From Bacilli bacterium (lineage in GTDB: Bacteria > Bacillota_I > Bacilli_A > RF39 > UBA660): a DNA stretch of 6,800 nt. Below the pieces are notes generated by a model. That model ran no database searches. It saw only the letters and a program-made list of their open reading frames with translations, and had not been told where the DNA came from. Within the stretch, counting starts at the first letter, position 1. The number at the start of each line of letters is the position of its first letter. The position numbers were made by a program, and so were the translations under genes. The DNA lies in contig JAEDGC010000072.1 in assembly GCA_016297695.1 (NCBI GenBank), positions 1 to 6,800 of the forward strand, read 5' to 3'. Below, one piece after another: positions 1-6,729 of the stretch.

Positions 1-25
1 TTATATAACTTGTATTTTCTCTTAA

Positions 26-406
26 AATTTTCCAACATTTACTTTACTTCATCATACTTATAACAGATTTATTGCAAATTTATTAAAAAATTCTTTTCAA
101 ATCGATTTTCAATCTAAAGCTTACGAACTTGTTAATCAAAGTATAAGATTATTTAATTACCTGGGAGCAAACGTAAATATTTTATTAGATTCTTCAGATA
201 ATGAAGAAATTATAAATTATTTAAAAATTTTTGAAAATTTTTTAAGAATAGATTCAAACTTTGTTAAGTTTATTGAAACAAATAAAAGTTATGGAAGATA
301 TGTATTAACTGATTATATGTTAGAAAGTAATAATCAATACTTAGATAATATCAATGAATCTAAAGATATTATCTCTAAAAAGCTTACCAAAAATGGTGAT
401 AATTAA
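26..406 (+). pseudogene. C-terminal part of an unrecognised gene, reading frame broken at its 5' side
   Basis: A 126-codon frame runs from just after an in-frame TAA (23-25) to TAA at 404-406. It has no ATG, GTG or TTG before an ATG at 317, so it cannot be a normal complete gene. It reads like real protein: mixed hydrophobic and charged helices, for example FNYLGANVNILLDSSDNEE and NESKDIISKKLTKNGDN at the end. The other two forward frames are open over parts of the first 85 bases (frame 1 up to a stop at 61-63, frame 3 from 9 to about 83). A frameshift in the A/T runs around 22-60 could therefore join an upstream gene to this tail. The cause may be a true mutation, an assembly error or programmed shifting. 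Its stop overlaps the next gene's ATG by one base (TAATG), which suggests translational coupling and that the pair once formed, or still forms, an operon. I do not recognise the family. Confidence 0.45.
395..399 (+). promoter_or_regulatory. Ribosome binding site of the radical SAM gene
   Basis: GGTGA ends six bases before the ATG at 406, inside the last codons of the upstream frame. It supports this start and, with the TAATG overlap, coupled translation. Confidence 0.6.
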
Positions 407-1323
407 TGTTTAAATATTCTTTAGATAATAAAAGATATCATACTCTTAATTATTTTTATAAGAATAAATTTCATGATAAAGTTTTTAAAATAAGCTTAAA
501 CGGAAACTTTTCTTGCCCCAATTTTAAAAATGGAAATGGATGTATTTTTTGTAGCCATGGTTCAGGAGACTTTGCTGGTAATAAAAATGATGATTTAGTT
601 ACTCAATTTAATCAAATTAAATCAATGATGGAAAAAAAATGGCCCCATGGAAAATACATTGGTTATTTTCAAGCTAATACCAACACTTATGCACCAGTTA
701 GTGAACTAAAAGAAAAATATGAAACAATTTTGAATTTGCCAAATGTTATTGGTCTTTCTATTGCTACTCGAAGTGATGCTATCTCTGATGAATGTCTAGA
801 TTACTTAGAAGAATTAAATCAAAAAACTTTTTTAACAGTTGAATTAGGTCTTCAATCAATTCATGATAAAACTTTAAAGTTAATTAATCGTGGTCATAAT
901 TTAAAAAATTTTGATGATTATGTCAAAAAACTAAAAGAAAGAAATATTAATGTAGTTGTACATATAATTAATGGACTTCCTTATGAAACAAAAGAAATGA
1001 TGTTAGATACAATAAGACATTTAAATTCCCTTCATATTGATGGCATCAAAATTCATATGTTACACGTTATAAAAGATACACCTCTTGCCAAAATGTATGA
1101 AAAAGAAAAATTTCATATATTAACAAAAGAAGAATATATCGATATTGTTTGTAATCAACTAGAATTATTAGATAAACGCATTGTAATTCATAGAATTACA
1201 GGTGATCCAACTAAAGAGGATTTAATAGCTCCAAAATGGTTACTTAAAAAATTTTGTGTATTAAACGATATAGATAAAGAAATGGTAAAAAGAGATTCAT
1301 ATCAAGGAAAAAAGACAAGTTAA
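406..1323 (+). CDS. Radical SAM protein of the TIGR01212 / YtqA-YhcC family
   Basis: A 305-residue cytoplasmic protein, about the usual length for this family, whose members are radical SAM enzymes with an Elp3-like core. The Fe-S cluster ligands are C37, C46 and C49 in FSCPNFKNGNGCIFC. The family's CPN...GGC..C site is present, but its first spacer is CX8C, shorter than the CX11C of E. coli YhcC as I recall it. Other family blocks visible in order are YFQANTNTYA (87-96), IATRSD (119-124), ELGLQS (146-151) followed by DKTL.LINRGH, HIINGLP (186-192), DGIKIHMLHVIKDT (212-225) and HRITGD (262-267). GLQS and GLP are typical strands of the radical SAM barrel. The substrate of this family is not firmly known to me; a role in RNA modification is often proposed but is only inference here. 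The ATG is chosen for its RBS and the TAATG overlap with the preceding frame. The gene ends inside a shared terminator opposite the histidine kinase. Name by homology: ytqA-like. Confidence 0.93.
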   Translation: MFKYSLDNKRYHTLNYFYKNKFHDKVFKISLNGNFSCPNFKNGNGCIFCSHGSGDFAGNKNDDLVTQFNQIKSMMEKKWPHGKYIGYFQANTNTYAPVSELKEKYETILNLPNVIGLSIATRSDAISDECLDYLEELNQKTFLTVELGLQSIHDKTLKLINRGHNLKNFDDYVKKLKERNINVVVHIINGLPYETKEMMLDTIRHLNSLHIDGIKIHMLHVIKDTPLAKMYEKEKFHILTKEEYIDIVCNQLELLDKRIVIHRITGDPTKEDLIAPKWLLKKFCVLNDIDKEMVKRDSYQGKKTS

Positions 1324-1342
1324 TACTTGCCTTTATTTTTTT
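1311..1342. terminator. Bidirectional intrinsic terminator between convergent genes
   Basis: Arms 1311-1320 (AAAGACAAGT) and 1325-1334 (ACTTGCCTTT) pair over ten positions with one A-C mismatch around a TAAT loop. On the plus strand TTTATTTTTTT (1332-1342) follows. On the minus strand the A-run at 1308-1313 becomes a U-tract. The radical SAM stop codon (1321-1323) lies in the loop and the kinase stop (1333-1335) begins in the right arm, so one hairpin serves both genes. Confidence 0.72.
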
Positions 1343-3630
1343 AAATATTGTTTTACAATATTAGTAATATTATTTATTTCTTCTAAAAATTCTTTTAAAT
1401 GATTTATTACATATTCATAGTCATTGTCTTTTGCTTTTAATTCATGATCTAAAGCAAGTTGAGAAAGTTTTGTAAATCCTAAATATTTTGAATCGCTTTT
1501 AATAGCGTGAGAGATTACTGCATATTCTGCCATATTCTTTTCTTTCAAATATTTTTGCATATTTGGTAATCTATTGACATTTTCTTCTAAAAATAAATTT
1601 AAAGTTTCATCGTAAGTAGACATATCACCTAATAGATTAACACCATGATCAACATCAATTCCATTTTCTCTTAAAATAGTAATATCAAAAGCTTCTAGAT
1701 CTTTTTTACTATATTTACTATCATTTAATTTAATATTTATTTCACTAGGATCTTTACTCATATCGTAAATAGAATCTGGTAAATTATCAAATATTTCTTT
1801 TTTTTCTTTTGACGCATGAATTTCGTTGCCTAAATAATTACTAAGAACTCTTTTTAATTCATTTTTATCAATAGGTTTTGCAAGATAATCATTAAAACCA
1901 TCACTCATATATTTTTCTTTCATACCAGAAATAGCATTTGCTGTTAAAATAACAACTGGAGTATTAAACCCACTAATTTCTTTTAATTGTTTAAATGTTT
2001 CAACACCTGTCATTTTTGGCATCATATCATCCATTAAAATTAAATCATATGTATTACCAGCTTTAATTTTATCAATACATGCAAATCCACTATCAATAAG
2101 TTCTGGTTCTAAATTAAATTCTTTTAGTAATCTTGCTGCCACTTTTAAATTTAAGTTATTATCATCTACAATTAAAACTTTTTTATTTTCAAAATTCAAA
2201 TTAGTTTCTTGAACTTCATTAGTTGTAGTAGTTTCAACCATAGCAACTATTTTTTGTTTTAAGTAAACTGAAAATTTTGTACCTTCACCATATTTACTTT
2301 GAACAATTATTTTTCCACCCATCATATCTACATAACTTTTAGTAATAGCAAGACCTAACCCTGTACCTTCTATTGTCGTATTTCGATCTTCATCTAAACG
2401 TTGGAATTTAGTAAATAATTTTTCTAAATTTTCTTTTTTTATTCCTCTTCCAGTATCTTCTACTGTTATAAATATCGTAGAAGTACCTTTTTGATTTATA
2501 CAACTTACCTTAAAATCAATTTCGCCTTTTTCAGTATATTTAACTGCATTAGTTAAAATGTTTGTTATTATTTCTTTAATTTTACCACCATCACCATATA
2601 AAACATCTGGAATATCTGGGGCAATATTTACTTTAAAATCAATAGGTTTTTCACCAATTCTTGTTTTTACTAACTTAGCTATATTTTCACAATTCTTCTT
2701 AAGATTATAATTATTATTAACCATTTCCATTTTATTTGCTTCAATTTTAGATATATCCAAAATACCATTAATAATTTCTAAAAGATTTTGACCAGCCATA
2801 ATAATATCATCGGCATCATTATGACATTCTTCTACTGTTTCATCTTTTTTTATTGCTTCTGAAAAACCAATTATAGCATTAAGTGGAGTTCTTATTTCAT
2901 GTGACATACTTGATAAAAAATCACTCTTAGCCCTATTAGCTTTTTCAGCTTTTATATTTGCTTTTTCCAACTTTTTTATCATGTGAACATCTGGATTTTC
3001 TATTGTAAAATACATACATAAACATATAATTGTTTCAGCATACGTCAACAATAAATATTGTGGATAATTTTTTTGAATATAAATCGATATAATCCCAATA
3101 ACAAAAAATAAGAAAACAGGTAAATATTTTTTATTTTTTAAATTTCTAACATTCTTGAGTATTATTGCCCAAATTATCATAACATAAATAAAACTTATAA
3201 AATAACAAAAATTAACAGTTGGGCCCGTAGTATAATGTATTTGGAAATTATTTTTAATAACAACTTCTATAGGAAGAGAGTATGTTATTAATATTATTAA
3301 TGATAATATTGCTATATGAATAATATCATTTTTTTTCTTATTTTTATCTATTGAAATTTTAGATATATAAGTTGTAAAAATAGCTGTCCACACAATTAAA
3401 TAGACAAGATAAGTTTTTAAAATAAATGTACTTATAAAAAAATGTTCTGAATAAATTCTACATGCATATGAGCATAAAATCTCTATAATTAAACCCACAA
3501 GATTTGTAATAATTAACATATTATATATTTTTGTTTCTATTGTTTTTACATGTTCTTTTAAATTAAAAATGACAACAATAATTAATATAACTGGTAATGC
3601 ACATATCGGAAAAAAAATACCACTTCCCAC
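1333..3630 (-). CDS. Hybrid sensor histidine kinase: 7-TM sensor, HisKA, HATPase, receiver, HPt
   Basis: A 765-residue membrane kinase containing a full phosphorelay. Residues 1-210 hold about seven hydrophobic segments (near 8-22, 36-56, 63-88, 104-120, 138-158, 170-185, 192-210) with only short loops, so the sensor is membrane-embedded with no large outside domain. A short helix (212-235) leads straight into the DHp domain, with phosphorylated His H244 in SHEIRTPLNAI; no HAMP or PAS domain is visible. The ATPase domain has an N-box (N357, N361), DTGRGI (392-397) and GTGLGL (422-427). The receiver (about 482-598) has D489/D490, phospho-acceptor D534 in LILMDDMMP, T563 and K585. The usual MDG after the acceptor is MTG. 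After a polar linker (600-645) comes an HPt domain, with H708 in SHAIKSDSKYLG. The start is GTG: an AGGGG site lies seven bases upstream, an in-frame TAG lies shortly before it, and the next Met (38) would lose the first membrane segment. No response regulator lies nearby. Signal and output are unknown. Confidence 0.95.
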   Translation of the reverse strand: MGSGIFFPICALPVILIIVVIFNLKEHVKTIETKIYNMLIITNLVGLIIEILCSYACRIYSEHFFISTFILKTYLVYLIVWTAIFTTYISKISIDKNKKKNDIIHIAILSLIILITYSLPIEVVIKNNFQIHYTTGPTVNFCYFISFIYVMIIWAIILKNVRNLKNKKYLPVFLFFVIGIISIYIQKNYPQYLLLTYAETIICLCMYFTIENPDVHMIKKLEKANIKAEKANRAKSDFLSSMSHEIRTPLNAIIGFSEAIKKDETVEECHNDADDIIMAGQNLLEIINGILDISKIEANKMEMVNNNYNLKKNCENIAKLVKTRIGEKPIDFKVNIAPDIPDVLYGDGGKIKEIITNILTNAVKYTEKGEIDFKVSCINQKGTSTIFITVEDTGRGIKKENLEKLFTKFQRLDEDRNTTIEGTGLGLAITKSYVDMMGGKIIVQSKYGEGTKFSVYLKQKIVAMVETTTTNEVQETNLNFENKKVLIVDDNNLNLKVAARLLKEFNLEPELIDSGFACIDKIKAGNTYDLILMDDMMPKMTGVETFKQLKEISGFNTPVVILTANAISGMKEKYMSDGFNDYLAKPIDKNELKRVLSNYLGNEIHASKEKKEIFDNLPDSIYDMSKDPSEINIKLNDSKYSKKDLEAFDITILRENGIDVDHGVNLLGDMSTYDETLNLFLEENVNRLPNMQKYLKEKNMAEYAVISHAIKSDSKYLGFTKLSQLALDHELKAKDNDYEYVINHLKEFLEEINNITNIVKQYLKK

Positions 3631-3637
3631 TGTACCA

Positions 3638-3642
3638 CCCCT
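3638..3642 (-). promoter_or_regulatory. Ribosome binding site deciding the GTG start of the kinase
   Basis: On the minus strand AGGGG (continuing TGG) lies seven bases before the GTG at 3630. An in-frame TAG just upstream, with no other start codon between, makes this GTG the only start that keeps the first membrane helix. Confidence 0.7.
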
Positions 3643-3647
3643 ATTCT

Positions 3648-3676
3648 ATTATAGATATTATAACATAAAATATCAA
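3648..3676 (-). promoter_or_regulatory. Sigma-A type promoter of the histidine kinase gene
   Basis: Minus strand TTGATA (3671-3676), 17-base spacer, TATAAT (3648-3653). The predicted RNA start, about seven bases after the -10, falls near 3641, leaving a leader of only about 11 bases that begins at the Shine-Dalgarno itself. A second TATAAT nine bases upstream (3657-3662) has only a poor -35 but would give a leader of about 20 bases. The -35 overlaps the U-tract of the ligase gene's terminator. Confidence 0.65.
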
Positions 3677-3704
3677 AAAAGAAAAACGCCATTATAGCGT
3701 TTTT
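3675..3704 (-). terminator. Intrinsic terminator of the AMP-ligase gene
   Basis: Read on the minus strand, AAAAACGC (3704-3697), a 7-base loop TATAATG, then GCGTTTTT (3689-3682), continuing CTTTTTT to 3675. This gives an 8-bp stem with three G-C pairs and a long U-tract. The left arm is coding sequence for the last residues, and the TAA stop (3694-3692) lies in the loop. Confidence 0.75.
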
Positions 3705-5479
3705 TGTTTTTTTTGCGCATTAGCATTTAAAGTTTTTAGTGCTTCATTTTCTAATACTGTATAATCAATTTTTTCAGTACCAGCTTTTCTTGGCAATTCT
3801 TTAACAAATTCTATCTCTTTAGGTATTTCATACTCTTTTAATGTTCCTGCATTTTCAGAAACTGGAAACATTAATTTATCAAAAATTTCACATTTAGTAT
3901 CTTCTGTATCATAACATTCATCAGTTAAAACAATATAAGCTTTATTAATAAACAACTCGTTTTCATCTGGCATTTTTACAACCGCACAATCAGCAATTCT
4001 ATTATCACACATAGAAATTATATTTTGAACATTATCTAAATAAACTTTATGTCCAGTACTTCTAATATAAAATCTAGATTTTCTATCAGTAGGTGTGAAA
4101 TATCCTTCTTCATCTATAAAACCTAAAGTACCTGTTCTAAAAAAAGTTTTACCATTTCTAACAAATTTGGCACACATAGTTTTATCAGGTTCTCCAAAGT
4201 ATTCTTTAAATACATAATCCCCTGCCAAACATAATTCCCCAACTTCATTATATTTTTTTTCTTCCAAAAGTTCTGGGTTTTCTATAGGTTTATCATCTGG
4301 AACATCTTTATCAATAATTAATGGTGTAGTTCCAACCAATATTTTTCCTGCTGTACTTTGTTTTAAAGGTATACCTACAGGAGTTGAACCTATACTTACA
4401 GTTTCTGCATTTCCACAACCATTACCTATTTCAATAGATGTATTATTATGTTTAGCAAAAAAATCATAAGCACGATTTGCATGTTGAAGAGTTAAAAAAT
4501 CTCCACCTGATATAAAATGCGATATATTAGATAAATCCATATCTTTGGGTAAAAAACGTAATGTCATTTCTAATACTGCAGGACTTCCAAAGATAATATT
4601 TGGGTTCTTTTTAAAATAATATTCAACTGTATTACTATCCCAATCAGGTGTCATAATAGCTTCTTTACCCCATAATAATGATGTAAGTAATGAAGTCACC
4701 ATCCCATATGGATATCTTAATGGTACACATGTCATAGTTTTAGTTCCTGTTATATTTTCAGTATGACTAGTATTTCCAGCATACATTTGAGCTGATAAAA
4801 TATTTTTATTTGTCAAAACAACAGCTTTAGGTTGACCCGTAGAACCACTTGTATATAAAATTAATGAATCATCATTTCCTTTGTTAGGTAAATGAATTCT
4901 ATCTTTTTGATATTTAGCTAAACTACCTAATGTATGAAAATCGATATACTCGTCACTATTATTTAAACGATAATTATTATTAATATCTAATGAATTTTTT
5001 AATTTTTCACTTAATGTTATTATGTATTTAACATGTGTTTTTTGTTTTATTTCTTCATTTTCTTCATTAGTTCTATCGTAGTTAATAAAAATTGGTGATT
5101 CATAATTATTAAGATATGATATTATTTCTTCCTTATTGGAATAATTATCAATAAATGTAGTAATCGCTCCTAATTCATTTAACGCTAAAAAAGATGTAAT
5201 TGCTTGGTAATTACTTGGCAAAGATATAGTTACTATATCTCCTTTTTTTACCCCTAATTCTCTATATGCCAAACATAAAGTATGAGCATCATCAATTAAC
5301 TGTTGATATGTTGCATGTAATTCATTACAGTCAATTGCTGGTATATTTCGATTATTTTTACTCAATAATTTTAATATCGTAATCATATCAACACTTGGAA
5401 TTATTGGATTCTTTTCAAAAAATTTTGCATCCTTACTTTGTGGTAAGTCAATACTTGGATAACCTGTCATTTTTTTCAT
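3692..5479 (-). CDS. AMP-forming acyl/aryl ligase (ANL superfamily, AMP-binding protein)
   Basis: A 595-residue soluble adenylate-forming enzyme. The family activates a carboxylate with ATP to an acyl-AMP, then passes it to CoA or a carrier protein. Motif A3, the phosphate loop, is YTSGSTGQPKAV (209-220). SGGDF (324-328) and the A5-like GNGCGNAET (352-360, with E359) follow. A7 is FFRTGTLGFIDEEGYF (446-461): canonical RTGD is RTGT here, so T451 replaces the Asp that normally binds the ribose hydroxyls. A8 (464-485) keeps DRK and STGHKV, but the usual final P.EVE reads L-D-N-V-Q. A10 is PRKAGTEKIDY, with the expected catalytic Lys at K570. The ATG is preceded directly by an in-frame TAA and has AGAGGGGG nine bases upstream, so this start is firm. 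No carrier domain is fused and no carrier or acyltransferase gene is adjacent, so the substrate cannot be named. It has its own very strong promoter and a terminator. Fatty-acyl or aryl CoA ligase and acyl-ACP ligase are all possible. Confidence 0.9.
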   Translation of the reverse strand: MKKMTGYPSIDLPQSKDAKFFEKNPIIPSVDMITILKLLSKNNRNIPAIDCNELHATYQQLIDDAHTLCLAYRELGVKKGDIVTISLPSNYQAITSFLALNELGAITTFIDNYSNKEEIISYLNNYESPIFINYDRTNEENEEIKQKTHVKYIITLSEKLKNSLDINNNYRLNNSDEYIDFHTLGSLAKYQKDRIHLPNKGNDDSLILYTSGSTGQPKAVVLTNKNILSAQMYAGNTSHTENITGTKTMTCVPLRYPYGMVTSLLTSLLWGKEAIMTPDWDSNTVEYYFKKNPNIIFGSPAVLEMTLRFLPKDMDLSNISHFISGGDFLTLQHANRAYDFFAKHNNTSIEIGNGCGNAETVSIGSTPVGIPLKQSTAGKILVGTTPLIIDKDVPDDKPIENPELLEEKKYNEVGELCLAGDYVFKEYFGEPDKTMCAKFVRNGKTFFRTGTLGFIDEEGYFTPTDRKSRFYIRSTGHKVYLDNVQNIISMCDNRIADCAVVKMPDENELFINKAYIVLTDECYDTEDTKCEIFDKLMFPVSENAGTLKEYEIPKEIEFVKELPRKAGTEKIDYTVLENEALKTLNANAQKKQKTL

Positions 5480-5488
5480 TTAAAAATT

Positions 5489-5496
5489 CCCCCTCT
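5489..5496 (-). promoter_or_regulatory. Ribosome binding site of the AMP-ligase gene
   Basis: On the minus strand AGAGGGGG, nine bases before the ATG at 5479. A second ATG three codons further (Met 4) would be too far away, so the first ATG is preferred. Confidence 0.65.
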
Positions 5497-5511
5497 TTCA
5501 AAAGTAATTAA

Positions 5512-5540
5512 ATTATAGCACATTTACCACTTTTTGTCAA
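5512..5540 (-). promoter_or_regulatory. Exact-consensus sigma-A promoter of the AMP-ligase gene
   Basis: Minus strand TTGACA (5535-5540), exactly 17 bases, TATAAT (5512-5517), with TGC just before the -10 (extended -10, TGnTATAAT). All twelve hexamer bases match consensus. The predicted RNA start is near 5505, giving a leader of about 25 bases. The promoter fills the 76-base gap after the fic stop codon. Confidence 0.85.
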
Positions 5541-5552
5541 ATTTGTGTAAAT
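5522..5552. repeat. Imperfect inverted repeat around the -35 of the ligase promoter
   Basis: ATTTACCAC (5522-5530) and GTGTAAAT (5545-5552) are inverted copies with one extra base in the first arm, separated by 14 bases that contain most of the -35 box. No T-run follows on the minus strand, so a terminator for fic is unlikely. A repressor operator is possible, but in such AT-rich DNA chance is also plausible. Confidence 0.3.
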
Positions 5553-5555
5553 ACA

Positions 5556-6674
5556 TTACTTTTTCTTTACTAATTTATTGTAATTTGTTAACAAATCATC
5601 ATTAAGTTCAAAGAAATAATTTAATGTATCTGAATTAATATAAGTACTTGTAACTCTACCAGGAATGATAATATTTTTATCGATTAATGGTTCAATCATA
5701 TTTTCTAATATATCAATATTTTTTCTTTTTTCATTAAATCTCTTATAATAAATTGAAAAATCTTTAACTGTTATATTTCCTTTCATACTTAATATATAAT
5801 TTAGACATTGTCTTTCTAAATTAGTCAAATTCATTGTATTTTTTTCTATTTCTAAAATGGCATATTCTTTTTCTAATTCTCTTTTTACATTTTCTAACAT
5901 GTATTTTATAAATATAGTAATATTTCCAAATTTCTTAGCTTCTAATATAGTTTTATAATAAGTATTTTTATCAAAATTAATTCCCCTATTAAATAATACA
6001 TATGGATATATTTGATTATTTAATAAATACCAGATAGCAAGTGTTCTACTAGTCCTACCATTTACATCAAAATAAGGATGAATATAAACAAAATAAAAAT
6101 GGATAATTTGTGATTTTATATATGCATCAGTTTGAGTATCAAAATGATGCTTAGAATTTATAAATTCTAATAATTGGTCCATAAATATTGGAATATTTTT
6201 AACATCCATTCCTCTATCTGGTTCTTTATTTAAAACAGATGATGTATAAATATATACTGGTTCTTCTCTAAAATATTTTCCCATATGTTCTAAATCGTAA
6301 TTACATAACAAATTTCTTGATAATATCTTATAAAGTGCTGTTAAATTTTCTAAACTTATATCATTACCATTTAATATAAATTTATATCCGTTATATAAAT
6401 TTAAAATTCTTTGTTCTTTTTCATCTTTAGCATTTTTTCTTCGAGGATTATCTTTAACAACACGATCAATATATTCAATATCATCATTATATCCTTCAAT
6501 TAAATTATTTGTTTTTATTTCTTCATTAAATAAAGTCCTTTTGGCAAAATTTAAAGAATGCATATCAGAGTATTCTAAAATAAATTCTAAATCTGCTTTT
6601 AATTTTTCTAAAGTTTCAAATTTCAAATATAATTTTTGCATATTCTCAGTAAATAAATTTATTTCTTCAGGCAT
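5556..6674 (-). CDS. Fic family protein (putative AMP transferase) with C-terminal winged helix
   Basis: A 372-residue soluble protein of usual length for stand-alone Fic proteins, which transfer AMP from ATP to a hydroxyl side chain of a target protein. The N-terminal helices (about 10-70) carry the inhibitory-helix-like stretch TNNLIEG (55-61) with E60, the Glu that in class II Fic proteins blocks productive ATP binding. The preceding Ser/Thr position is N56, with T55 one place off. The flap is GKYFREEPVYI (132-142). The core motif is HPYFDVNGRTSR (199-210): catalytic H199, acid D203, N205, G206, R207 and R210 are present, but the first Gly of the usual HPFx(D/E)GNGR is V204. From about 284 to 355 the predicted fold is a winged helix (ERQCLNYILSMKGNITVKDF), a common Fic tail that may sense or bind DNA. 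The start follows an in-frame TGA by three codons; the SD (GAAAAGAG, 10 bases away) is weak. No antitoxin partner or phage gene is adjacent, so self-inhibition is more likely than a FicT/FicA pair. Confidence 0.92.
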   Translation of the reverse strand: MPEEINLFTENMQKLYLKFETLEKLKADLEFILEYSDMHSLNFAKRTLFNEEIKTNNLIEGYNDDIEYIDRVVKDNPRRKNAKDEKEQRILNLYNGYKFILNGNDISLENLTALYKILSRNLLCNYDLEHMGKYFREEPVYIYTSSVLNKEPDRGMDVKNIPIFMDQLLEFINSKHHFDTQTDAYIKSQIIHFYFVYIHPYFDVNGRTSRTLAIWYLLNNQIYPYVLFNRGINFDKNTYYKTILEAKKFGNITIFIKYMLENVKRELEKEYAILEIEKNTMNLTNLERQCLNYILSMKGNITVKDFSIYYKRFNEKRKNIDILENMIEPLIDKNIIIPGRVTSTYINSDTLNYFFELNDDLLTNYNKLVKKK

Positions 6675-6701
6675 ATAAAATCAGCTCTTTTCAAGTTATT
6701 T

Positions 6702-6729
6702 ATTATAGCAAAAAAAGAAAAAATAGCAA
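6702..6729 (-). promoter_or_regulatory. Probable promoter of the fic gene
   Basis: Minus strand TATAAT (6702-6707) preceded by TGC (extended -10), with TTGCTA (6724-6729) 16 bases upstream matching the -35 at four of six bases. The predicted leader is about 20 bases. The same TGCTATAAT string is found at the ligase promoter. Confidence 0.55.

Noticed and set aside
317..406. Small stand-alone gene starting at ATG 317
   Set aside because: No Shine-Dalgarno precedes it and the frame is clearly open and protein-like far upstream, so it is the tail of a longer product.
3697..3720. Programmed slippage at the long A-runs in the ligase C-terminus
   Set aside because: The runs lie in the last residues and form the terminator stem; slippage would change only a few tail residues.
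5521..5555. Intrinsic terminator for the fic gene
   Set aside because: The inverted repeat has a long loop and a bulge, and no U-tract follows on the minus strand; it covers the ligase -35 instead.
5556..6674. Toxin-antitoxin pair of the FicT/FicA kind
   Set aside because: No small antitoxin ORF lies next to the gene, and an inhibitory-helix-like stretch is inside the Fic protein itself.
3692..6674. Ligase and Fic as a dedicated two-gene system, for example nucleotide-based signalling or defence
   Set aside because: The genes are 76 bases apart with separate promoters and no shared domain or partner; adjacency alone does not support a joint function.
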